Below, piece after piece: positions 34,577 through 41,836 of a DNA stretch of 64,000 nt. The stretch is from Ruania rhizosphaerae. Lineage in GTDB: Bacteria > Actinomycetota > Actinomycetes > Actinomycetales > Beutenbergiaceae. The DNA lies in contig NZ_VSMB01000006.1 of the NCBI RefSeq assembly GCF_009805705.1, positions 1 through 64,000 of the forward strand, given 5' to 3'. Under the pieces are notes generated by a model. That model had not been told where the DNA came from. It was given only the letters and a program-made list of their open reading frames with translations, and ran no database searches. The position numbers and the translations under genes were made by a program. Position 1 is the first letter of the stretch; every line of letters starts with the position of its first letter.

Positions 34577-36583
34577 TCAGTACGACCTGATCTTTCCCGA
34601 GCTGACGTCCGTGAGCGTTGGTGCACCGTCGTCGGTCAGCTGGAGGCGCCACAGCGACGAGCCGGCGTTGCTCATCTCGATGCCATCGCCGAATGAGCCA
34701 GTCGCATGCCACGCCCGGATGGAGTTCTCCTCGTCCATCAAGACGGCGTACACCGCCAGATGGGACGTCGCGGGTCGGGCGGTCGTCAGCGTGTATCGAG
34801 CTCCCGCGCCTTCCCGGGACTGCCCGCGCTGATTGGGCTCCGGGTGGTAGACGTCGTGCATGGAGGTCCAGCCTCGTTGCAGATCGCCGGCGTTCGGGCC
34901 CTCTGGCGACTGTGAGGCGACCTGAAGGAGCTTCAGCGCAACGTCTCCTCGCCGGAACACGAGGCGGGTGTGCGAAGCGATGTTCGTTTGTAGTGCGTTG
35001 TCCCGGTTATTGGCGATGAAATGAGAACGCACGTGCACCGGTTCGCTCGCCTCGATCCGGTCGATGATCAGAACGATGTTTGGGAGGATCGCCAGCCAGG
35101 TGCGCTCGGCACGAGTGATCGGCTCACCGTATGCCGACGCGGCGTCGGCACGTACCGCTGTCACCTGACCGTCGTCGGTGAGTAATGTTCGCCTGTTCGA
35201 GGGGCTGTGCGCTGTAGTCGGCTTCGTCTGCTCGAAAGGGTGACCGTCCGCCGTCGTGAATGTCCACGTACTGTGCGAATCGGTGGCAGCAGACGCGCGA
35301 TTGGCTGCGAGCCGGTACGTGCAGTGGCCGGGGTCGGCCAGCATTCGCTCACCGCGGTGGACCACGATGAAACTGTTCTCGTCGCAATGGCGATGCGAGG
35401 CTGTGCGGAGCTGCTCGTGACCGGCTTGCATGCCGAGCACGGTGCCATTGTCACGCCAGTCGTCACGGGTGATGACCGGCCCGGAGGCGAACCCGCGGGT
35501 GCGCGGCAGGCCTGCATCCTCCGGTCCTATCGCCCCGGCGGCTTCGCCCAGTAGTACGAGACTGCGCCAGCGATAGTTGTTGAAGAAGCCGAAGGTGTCG
35601 CCGCCGACCGAGGCCAGCGCGGGATCGGCATAGGTCGTGTCGAAGAGCCACCGGGCGAGGCCCGCCTCGGTCGGGTGTGATGCTCGCGATCGTGAGGCGA
35701 TGTGCAGCAGGAGGTCACCGGACGGGCGGAACATCGCGGCTGAGTCACCGAAGTTGAGCGCCCTCGGGTAGGCGCCCGGACCCCAGCCGGGCGTCGGTTT
35801 CATGGCGAGGTGGGAGTAGACAGCCCAGGGAACGACTCGTGTGTACGCGGCGACGTCGAGCCGTCCGGCCAGGCGCGGATCATGAGCGAGGAGAACATCG
35901 CGCGTGTGTGCCAGGTGAACGCTGGCGTAGTTCCAGTACTGCAGCGATTCGTCATAGGAATCCTGCTGGTACAAGGAGAGGGCATGCTGGTAGTGCTCGA
36001 CTGACGCTTTGATGGCCTCGGCGTCATCCACGAGGACCGCCGTGGTCGCAAACCCGGCGAGCAGCACCATGAACCAGTTGTTCCCGGATCGATGTGGCAG
36101 GGCCGTGCGGCATGGTTCGTGGCACTTGGATCGCAACGCCACGCGGATCCGCTCCTGCTCGGCCTGGTCGAAGAGGTCGGGGCAGAGCCACAGCGCTGTG
36201 GCGAGGGCGACACCGATGTGTGCCGTCTCGAGCATGCCCTGGGGAGGGTTCTCACGGCGCCGGAAGAACGGCCCGATCCAGTCGTCCGCTGGGCGATCGC
36301 AGATCGCGAGGACTTCGTTTCGGAGCCACTCGGCCCGCTCGGCCGCGGGGTCCATCCGCTGGATGAATGCGACGTCGGTGAGCCGTTCCCACACCACATG
36401 ACGCCAGTCCATCGCGCCGCCGTCATCGGCCGGAGTGGCGACTCCCGGTGCCGCCGACCACCGGTCTGCTCGCCTGAGGAGGTTGGCGTAGAGGTCGGCG
36501 GCCTGCCCTGGCGTTGCGATGGCGGCGTGCACGCGCGCCTCGTCCTCGGTTGAGAGCATCATCGGCTCGAAGGCACCCTTCAC
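34577..36583 (-). CDS. Heparinase II/III-like protein
   Basis: This 668-residue protein has an alpha/alpha-toroid N-terminal half (about 1-380). A beta-sandwich C-terminal half begins with ASHRHCDENSFIVVHRGERMLADPGH, the hallmark of heparinase II/III-type lyases with the metal or catalytic His and the DPG end. NNWFMVLLAGFATTAVL and YWNYASVHLAHTRDVLL form the toroid helices that usually carry active-site residues. No export signal is seen, so it would be cytoplasmic and act on imported oligosaccharides. The first codon is a GTG; ATGs at 36562 and 36559 are alternatives. Confidence 0.78.
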   Translation of the reverse strand: MKGAFEPMMLSTEDEARVHAAIATPGQAADLYANLLRRADRWSAAPGVATPADDGGAMDWRHVVWERLTDVAFIQRMDPAAERAEWLRNEVLAICDRPADDWIGPFFRRRENPPQGMLETAHIGVALATALWLCPDLFDQAEQERIRVALRSKCHEPCRTALPHRSGNNWFMVLLAGFATTAVLVDDAEAIKASVEHYQHALSLYQQDSYDESLQYWNYASVHLAHTRDVLLAHDPRLAGRLDVAAYTRVVPWAVYSHLAMKPTPGWGPGAYPRALNFGDSAAMFRPSGDLLLHIASRSRASHPTEAGLARWLFDTTYADPALASVGGDTFGFFNNYRWRSLVLLGEAAGAIGPEDAGLPRTRGFASGPVITRDDWRDNGTVLGMQAGHEQLRTASHRHCDENSFIVVHRGERMLADPGHCTYRLAANRASAATDSHSTWTFTTADGHPFEQTKPTTAHSPSNRRTLLTDDGQVTAVRADAASAYGEPITRAERTWLAILPNIVLIIDRIEASEPVHVRSHFIANNRDNALQTNIASHTRLVFRRGDVALKLLQVASQSPEGPNAGDLQRGWTSMHDVYHPEPNQRGQSREGAGARYTLTTARPATSHLAVYAVLMDEENSIRAWHATGSFGDGIEMSNAGSSLWRLQLTDDGAPTLTDVSSGKIRSY

Positions 36584-36818
36584 ATTGATGTGAGTGTCGT
36601 AGCCAAGTATCTATACGGGCCAGCGGCAACCGCCATTGACGGGCTGATTCTTCTTTGTCCGAACGGACGACGTGGACGGCTCGGCCAGCGTGACCATCAG
36701 CGCATTCGGTGGCATCGCGGTCTGTGCGCCATGGACGAACCAGGGAACGGACGTGGGTCCGTCGCCGGGTTCTCCACAACCCCCTCGAGCGATGTCGGTG
36801 GGTGGGGGTGGCGAGTTC

Positions 36819-36824
36819 TACGGT
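36819..36824 (+). promoter_or_regulatory. -10 box TACGGT of a leaderless promoter
   Basis: TACGGT is followed by six bases and the ATG at 36831, identical in sequence and spacing to the box before the paralogue at 19294. Confidence 0.6.
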
Positions 36825-36830
36825 GCCCGG

Positions 36831-37826
36831 ATGGTGAACCGAGGAGAGCGGCCGGGCCCGCATGATGCGATGTTCCGCAAAGTCGTGGGCGTGCCGGCGA
36901 ATGCGGCCTCCGTCCTGGCCGCGGTGTTGCCACCGGAGGTCGCGACCGGGTTGGACCTGGAGGGTCTGCGGCTTGAGTCGGGTAGCTTCGTGGACGAAGA
37001 GATGCGTCAGCGCCACACCGACCTGCTCTTCAGTACGCGGCTGAACAAGAATCCGGCGCACGTGCTGGTTCTGGTGGAGCACCAATCGAGGCCGGATCGG
37101 TGGATGGCGTCGCGGGTGCTGGAGTACGTCACGCGCATCTGGGACCAGCACCGCGCCCAGCACCCTGGCGAGCGAACCTTGCCGGCGGTCCTACCTGTGG
37201 TGGTCTACCAGGGTCGGCGCCGATGGAACGCGCCCACTGCCCTGGAGGATCTGTACGAACCGGACACCGAGCAGCTGCTGGGCGAGTTTCTACCTCGGCA
37301 CCGGTTCGTGCTGCAGAACCTGACCGGGGTGGACGCCGAGAACCTGCTGGCCGCCCCGTTGACGCCGGCGGCCCGGCTGGCGTTGGCGATGCTGCGGTTC
37401 GCTCCCAGGCAGGAGCACCTGGCCCATGTACTGGAGGAGTTCACCACAGACGTCGTGGAGTTGGTGCGAACCCGGGCGGATCGGATGTTCACGATTATCA
37501 TGGAGTACGCCTATCAGGTCAGCGATACCGAACCGGAAGAGCTGCAGGCGTTCTTCCACCGGCTCGGACCAGATGCACAGGAGGCCTACATGTCCACCAC
37601 ACTCGAACGAGGCGTCGCACAAGGCGTTGCCAAGGGCCGAGCCGAAGGCGTTGCCAAGGGCCGAGTTGAAGGCGTCGCGGAGACCCTCGCCCGTCTCCTG
37701 GTCAAGCGGTTCGGTCCCCTCACCCCCGAGCAGACCACCAAGATCGAGTCCGCGACCACCGACCAACTCGACGCCTGGGTCGACCGGGTCATCGACGCCA
37801 CCAGCATTGATGACGTCCTGCGCTGA
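36831..37826 (+). CDS. Rpn/YhgA-family recombination-promoting nuclease homologue
   Basis: The 331-residue protein is the third Rpn-like copy. PHDAMFRKVV, GSFVDEEMRQRHTDLLF and LVEHQSRPDRWMASRVLEY carry the PD-(D/E)XK Asp, Glu and Gln. The C-terminal tetrads read VAKGRAEGVAKGRVEG, different from the other copies. The N-terminal half shares about two-thirds of residues with the copy at 19294, but the last 150 bases are almost the same in DNA. The upstream frame extension is rejected because it is not shared with the paralogue. Confidence 0.82.
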   Translation: MVNRGERPGPHDAMFRKVVGVPANAASVLAAVLPPEVATGLDLEGLRLESGSFVDEEMRQRHTDLLFSTRLNKNPAHVLVLVEHQSRPDRWMASRVLEYVTRIWDQHRAQHPGERTLPAVLPVVVYQGRRRWNAPTALEDLYEPDTEQLLGEFLPRHRFVLQNLTGVDAENLLAAPLTPAARLALAMLRFAPRQEHLAHVLEEFTTDVVELVRTRADRMFTIIMEYAYQVSDTEPEELQAFFHRLGPDAQEAYMSTTLERGVAQGVAKGRAEGVAKGRVEGVAETLARLLVKRFGPLTPEQTTKIESATTDQLDAWVDRVIDATSIDDVLR

Positions 37827-37905
37827 CACGGTCCGTCAGGAAAGCAGGGTCGTTTGAGCATATCGGCGGCGACTCGCCCCTGACCGCCTTCCCCAGGTCC
37901 GGATT

Positions 37906-37933
37906 GGCGCCTGGTGGGGACCCACCAGGCGCC
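37906..37933. terminator. Bidirectional hairpin terminator
   Basis: A perfect stem of at least 12 base pairs (GGCGCCTGGTGG with CCACCAGGCGCC) has a GGAC tetraloop. It lies between the convergent Rpn-like gene and DUF4352 gene and can serve both. Confidence 0.8.
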
Positions 37934-37964
37934 GCTCCTCCATGGGCGCATCGACCAGTCGTGT

Positions 37965-38762
37965 CTACTGCAGTGCGATGGTGACCCCACCGGAGAACGC
38001 GGAGTCGTGCAACTCGAGCTCAGCCGGCGTGGCGTCGGCAGGGATGTCGAACACGATCACGCCTTCGAGGGTGTTGCCCGGGTTGATCTCGTTGAGGAGC
38101 GTGTCGTTGTCCTCCAGGTAGATCCCCGCCTCGGAGTCGGCCGAGTGCTCGCGCCCCTCGGTGTCCAGCATCGTCTGGTCGCTGTCGAAGAAGTGCTGCG
38201 CCTCATTGCCGATGTTGGTGACGCTCAGGTGGACGAGCACGAACTGCCCCTGCGCTTCGGTGTTGAGGAACTCGCTGCCGATCTGCTCCACGCCGGTCTC
38301 GATCTCGCTCACCACGAACTCGAACTGGCCGTCGCGGGCAGGATCTCCGATCCCGGGCGCGTCCGGCTCCGGTTCGGCGTCGGCGGGTTCGGCATCGGTC
38401 TCGCCCTGCGCTGGTGACTCATCCTCACCGGCGGTGGAGTCAGCGCCTTCCGAGTTCTCGTTCTGGCCCTGGTCGTCCGCGGTTCCGCCGGCATCCGGAT
38501 CGTCGGATCCGCCGCCACCGAGCACGTTCGCCAGGATGATCACCAGCACGATCGCACCCAGCACGGTGAGGATCTTGTGCCGGGCGAACCACGACTTCTT
38601 CTTCACCGGGGGAACTGGTGGCTGCGGGGGATACCCGTCGGGCTGTGGCGGGTATGTGCCTCCGGGGCCCTGCCCGGGAGGGCTCTGGTAGGAGCCGGGC
38701 CCCTCCGGAACGTACGGCTGGGACGGGTACTGGCCATCGGGACCAGGGTGCTGCTGTGACAT
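37965..38762 (-). CDS. DUF4352 domain membrane protein
   Basis: The 265-residue protein has a cytoplasmic N-terminus of about 50 residues rich in Pro, Gln and Gly, one membrane helix (KILTVLGAIVLVIILANVLGG) and an acidic linker of about 60 residues. A DUF4352-type beta-sandwich follows (about 150-265, with DGQFEFVVSEIETG and FVLVHLSVTNIGNEAQ). Such domains face outward and are often lipoproteins or membrane-anchored, of unknown role. GAGGAGG lies before the ATG. It is divergent from the two-component system. Confidence 0.85.
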   Translation of the reverse strand: MSQQHPGPDGQYPSQPYVPEGPGSYQSPPGQGPGGTYPPQPDGYPPQPPVPPVKKKSWFARHKILTVLGAIVLVIILANVLGGGGSDDPDAGGTADDQGQNENSEGADSTAGEDESPAQGETDAEPADAEPEPDAPGIGDPARDGQFEFVVSEIETGVEQIGSEFLNTEAQGQFVLVHLSVTNIGNEAQHFFDSDQTMLDTEGREHSADSEAGIYLEDNDTLLNEINPGNTLEGVIVFDIPADATPAELELHDSAFSGGVTIALQ

Positions 38763-38820
38763 GGTGCCTCCTCGGATCGGGAACGTCCCTAGCCAACGGC
38801 CACGGCCGCCGTCGTGGCTT

Positions 38821-38856
38821 CCCCCGATCGGCTACGGGTGGCTGTCCGATCGGGGG
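38821..38856. repeat. Perfect inverted repeat in a divergent promoter region
   Basis: CCCCCGATCGG and CCGATCGGGGG form an 11-base-pair stem around a 14-base loop. It lies between the DUF4352 and histidine kinase genes, where a terminator is not expected. It may be a binding site for a regulator, perhaps the response regulator itself. Confidence 0.6.
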
Positions 38857-38903
38857 AGTGGCAGCGAACCACTCGGGCGGTACCGCATGTCAGTGCCCAG
38901 CTC

Positions 38904-38909
38904 TACGGT
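38904..38909 (+). promoter_or_regulatory. -10 box TACGGT of a leaderless promoter
   Basis: TACGGT is followed by seven bases and then the ATG of the sensor kinase. This supports the start at 38917 over in-frame ATGs further upstream. Confidence 0.55.
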
Positions 38910-38916
38910 GCTGTGT

Positions 38917-40134
38917 ATGACCGCAGCCGATGCCGTTCCTCAGCGCCCGCCATGGTGGCGGACGGGGTTGCTGGTGCTCGGGTGCTCCTTCTTCACTGTC
39001 TCCAGCGGCGTCTTCTCCGAGACCGGGCAGAACACTGAGGGCGCGGCGGCCATCCTGCTACTACCGCTGATGCTCGGGATGCTGGTGCTCCCGATGAGCC
39101 TCCTGTGGCGCCATCGTGCCCCACTGGTGGTCACCTGGATCGCCGTGGCTGCCGGCGTCGTGCTGCCGCTGGGTGCGTCGACTGCGCTGGTCGCCCTCGC
39201 CTGCCTCATTGCCCGCCGGCGCGGACCGGCCGTGTGGTGGGCCGCCGGTGGCGTCGCCGTGACGACTGCCGTCGCGATGGTGCGCGACGTGCTCGCCTCT
39301 TCGGCCGCGGCTTCGCTCCTGCAGACCCTCGCGCGGCCGCCTGACGCCTCGCCCAACCTCTCGGTGGAGCTCGGCTGGCAGGTTCCGACGATCTTGGCGA
39401 TCGTTCTGATGGGCCTGTCGGGCGGTAGCGGGCTGCTGATGCGGGCCCGACGGGCCAGCAAGACGGCCGAGCATCTCGCCCAGGCTGCAGGTCGTGAGCA
39501 GAACCGGCTCGGAGATGCGCTGGCCCGGCAGGTCGAACGGGAACGGATCGCGCGGGAGGTGCACGACTCCCTCGGGCACCGGCTGTCCTTACTCTCCTTG
39601 CACGCGGGAGCCTTGCAGGCGAATACGCCCGCAGGCACTGAGTTGCGAGAGAGCGCCGAGCTGGTACGTGACGGCGCCGGGCATGCGATGGATGACCTGC
39701 GTTCGCTGCTGGCAGTGTTGCGGCAGAATCCGGACGAGGCGGCACCGGAACTCTCGCTGGTGGACCTTCGCGGCGTGCTCGATGACGTGGTCGCCACGGG
39801 CGAGCCCGTGAGTTCCACGGTCTATCTGGAGCAGCCGGAGACGGCGGACCCTGCCTTGGCGCGAGCGGTCTACCGCATCGTGCAGGAGGTTCTGACCAAC
39901 GCACGTAAGCACGCGCCGGGGGCGCCGGTCCGCCTCAGTGTCACGGGCGGCCCGATGGAGGGGATCTGCATCGACGCCAGGAACCCCTATCGAGGAGCCA
40001 GTGCATCGGCTGGCTCGCGCAACGGCTTGCAGGGTGTGGCCGAGCGGGCCGAGTTGTTGGATGGGCAGATTGCCTACGGCCTCGACGAGCAGGGCCGGAC
40101 GTTCCGAGTCACGGTGACGTTGCCGTGGCGCTGA
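38917..40134 (+). CDS. Sensor histidine kinase (NarL-type two-component system)
   Basis: The 405-residue protein has about five membrane helices in residues 15-175 and no large external sensor. A HisKA_3 domain with EREREVHDSLGHRLSLL-like RIAREVHDSLGHRLS carries the phospho-acceptor H216. The GHKL ATPase has QEVLTNARKHAPG and GLQGVAERAELLDG. It pairs with the response regulator 160 bases downstream. The lack of an external domain suggests that it senses membrane or cell-envelope state. Confidence 0.9.
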   Translation: MTAADAVPQRPPWWRTGLLVLGCSFFTVSSGVFSETGQNTEGAAAILLLPLMLGMLVLPMSLLWRHRAPLVVTWIAVAAGVVLPLGASTALVALACLIARRRGPAVWWAAGGVAVTTAVAMVRDVLASSAAASLLQTLARPPDASPNLSVELGWQVPTILAIVLMGLSGGSGLLMRARRASKTAEHLAQAAGREQNRLGDALARQVERERIAREVHDSLGHRLSLLSLHAGALQANTPAGTELRESAELVRDGAGHAMDDLRSLLAVLRQNPDEAAPELSLVDLRGVLDDVVATGEPVSSTVYLEQPETADPALARAVYRIVQEVLTNARKHAPGAPVRLSVTGGPMEGICIDARNPYRGASASAGSRNGLQGVAERAELLDGQIAYGLDEQGRTFRVTVTLPWR

Positions 40135-40281
40135 CGGCCACGATCTGAATGCCGGTCTCCACCAACGAGGTGGCGCTCCCCTCGCGTCAGGAACTGGCGG
40201 ACCTGAGGTGCCGGACCCGGGCCACGTGGACCCCGTGGGTCCTCCTGGGCTCCGCATTCCGCCCGTGTCACTGGCCACCCG

Positions 40282-40287
40282 TACGAT
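40282..40287 (+). promoter_or_regulatory. -10 box TACGAT of a leaderless promoter
   Basis: TACGAT lies seven bases before the ATG of the response regulator gene and suggests its own leaderless message in addition to read-through from the kinase gene. Confidence 0.55.
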
Positions 40288-40294
40288 CGCGCCT

Positions 40295-40960
40295 ATGACC
40301 AGACCGCACCGGGTGCTCCTCGTCGACGACGATCCGCTGGCACGATCGGGACTACGGCTGCTGCTGCGCAGCGCCGCGAACATCGAGGTCGTGGCCGAGG
40401 CGACCGACGGTGCCGAGGTCATCACTGCTGTCCAGGCTCACTACCCTGATGTCATCCTCATGGACCTCGGCATGCCGCGCATGGACGGGATCGACGCCAC
40501 GGCGGCAGTGCGTGGGTTGCCGAACCCACCGCATGTGATCGCGCTGACCACGTGGGATGTCAGCGACGCTGTCGTGCGCTGCATCGAGGCAGGGGCGGCT
40601 GGCTACCTGCTCAAGTCCGACCATCCGGACGCCATCGTCAAGGCGGTGGAGGACGTGATCGCGGGCGACGCCGTCCTGTCGCCGCGTAGCACCCGGCAGC
40701 TGCTCGACCGGTTCCGCGACGAACCCGGCGGCGATGCCAGAGCGAAGGCCCGGGACCTGGTGGCCACGCTGTCGGCGCGTGAAGTCGAGGTGGCGCGAGG
40801 AGTGGGACGCGGGCTGTCGAATGCGACAGTCGCCGGCGAACTCTATGTCTCCGAGGCCACCGTGAAGACGCACTTGAGTGCTGTCCAGGCCAAACTCGGA
40901 GCGCGCAACCGGGTGGATGTGGCCGTACTGGCCGAGCGGGCTGGCCTGCTCGCAGGATGA
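40295..40960 (+). CDS. Response regulator, NarL/LuxR family
   Basis: The 221-residue protein has a receiver domain with acidic pair D11-D12, phospho-acceptor D57 in VILMDLGMPRMDG and the conserved lysine in GYLLKSDHP. The C-terminal LuxR helix-turn-helix (about 160-221) contains LSAREVEVARGVGRGLSNATVAGELYVSEATVKTHL. It is the partner of the preceding kinase. Longer in-frame starts are rejected because of the -10 box and the usual family length. Confidence 0.93.
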   Translation: MTRPHRVLLVDDDPLARSGLRLLLRSAANIEVVAEATDGAEVITAVQAHYPDVILMDLGMPRMDGIDATAAVRGLPNPPHVIALTTWDVSDAVVRCIEAGAAGYLLKSDHPDAIVKAVEDVIAGDAVLSPRSTRQLLDRFRDEPGGDARAKARDLVATLSAREVEVARGVGRGLSNATVAGELYVSEATVKTHLSAVQAKLGARNRVDVAVLAERAGLLAG

Positions 40961-41055
40961 CACCCGGCGCCACGACGCTCGTCTGACATATCCTGCGCGG
41001 TCCGACTCACCGCAGCCGGTCGGTCACGCTGCCGCACCTATGTCGCACGCGGACG

Positions 41056-41634
41056 TCAGCCGCGCGACGCCTCGAGCACGACTCCCGCAGCGGCCATCGC
41101 TTCCCGCGCTGCTTCACCGAGTTCCTCGCTCACGGGCGCCGTCAGGTCGGTCAGCACCCGGGTGGCGAGGTGATGCTTGACCGCATCCAGCGCCGTTTCC
41201 TTCACGCAGTGCGACTCGGCCAACCCGACCACATCGACCTCGGTGATCCTTGCCTCGGCGAGGATGGTGGCGAGCGGATGCCCCTCGGCATCGGTGCCTT
41301 CGAACCCCGAGTATGCGGCCGCGTACGCGCCCTTCTTCACCGACGTATCCGGGGCCAGGTCCGCCAGAGCTGGGTGCAGCTCGGCCTCGGCCGTGCCGGC
41401 CACGCCGTGCGGTGGCCAGGTGTCCACGAAGTCCGGAGTGTCCGAGAAGTGCTCGCCTGGGTCGATGTGCCAGTCCTGTGTGGTCACCACGAGGTCGTAG
41501 TCGTCCCGGTGGCCCGCGGCGTACGCGGCGACACGCTCGGCGACGGTGTTGCCCCCCTCGACCGGGAGGGCGCCGCCCTCGCAGAACGTCGGTTGGACGT
41601 CCACCACCAGGAGGCCTCGACGAGTCGGGTTCAT
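41056..41634 (-). CDS. pncA: Nicotinamidase / isochorismatase family hydrolase
   Basis: The 192-residue protein matches PncA: catalytic D12 in LLVVDVQPTF, K101 in SVKKGAYAAAYSGFEG and C143 in GLAESHCVKETALDA. Metal ligands are in TTQDWHIDPGEHF. Nicotinamidases convert nicotinamide to nicotinate in NAD recycling. GGAG is found close to the ATG. It stands alone between the two-component system and the DUF1023 gene. Confidence 0.88.
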   Translation of the reverse strand: MNPTRRGLLVVDVQPTFCEGGALPVEGGNTVAERVAAYAAGHRDDYDLVVTTQDWHIDPGEHFSDTPDFVDTWPPHGVAGTAEAELHPALADLAPDTSVKKGAYAAAYSGFEGTDAEGHPLATILAEARITEVDVVGLAESHCVKETALDAVKHHLATRVLTDLTAPVSEELGEAAREAMAAAGVVLEASRG

Positions 41635-41697
41635 CACTCCACTGTGCCTCGTCGATCGGAGTACCTCAACCCCGGCGTAGTCGCTCCCGTTGAGTCC

Positions 41698-41818
41698 AGT
41701 AGGTGTCACCACTCGGTGCTCTGGTGTCGGCCGAGCGACAACGAGTGGCACCTATCGCTTGGCCGGCGACGGCGAGTGGCACCCACGAGGCGGCCAGCGA
41801 CAACGAGTGGCACCTACT
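41698..41818. repeat. 121-base element D with terminal inverted repeats and internal repeats
   Basis: The element opens AGTAGGTGTCACCACTCG and closes CGAGTGGCACCTACT, which are inverted copies of each other. Three direct copies of a 21-base unit close to AGCGACAACGAGTGGCACCT occur at 41734, 41765 and 41796. It fills the gap between the DUF1023 stop and the nicotinamidase start. It has no coding capacity and no second copy in this window. Confidence 0.7.
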
Positions 41819-41836
41819 GAGCGGGGCGCACCGCCA

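Noticed and set aside
155-37826. Rpn-like genes as insertion sequences
   Set aside because: No terminal inverted repeats, target duplications or DDE transposase were seen around the copies; they are treated as nuclease paralogues.
40135-40294. Small gene between the kinase and the response regulator
   Set aside because: Short open frames there have no ribosome sites or conserved features; the segment is taken as a promoter region.
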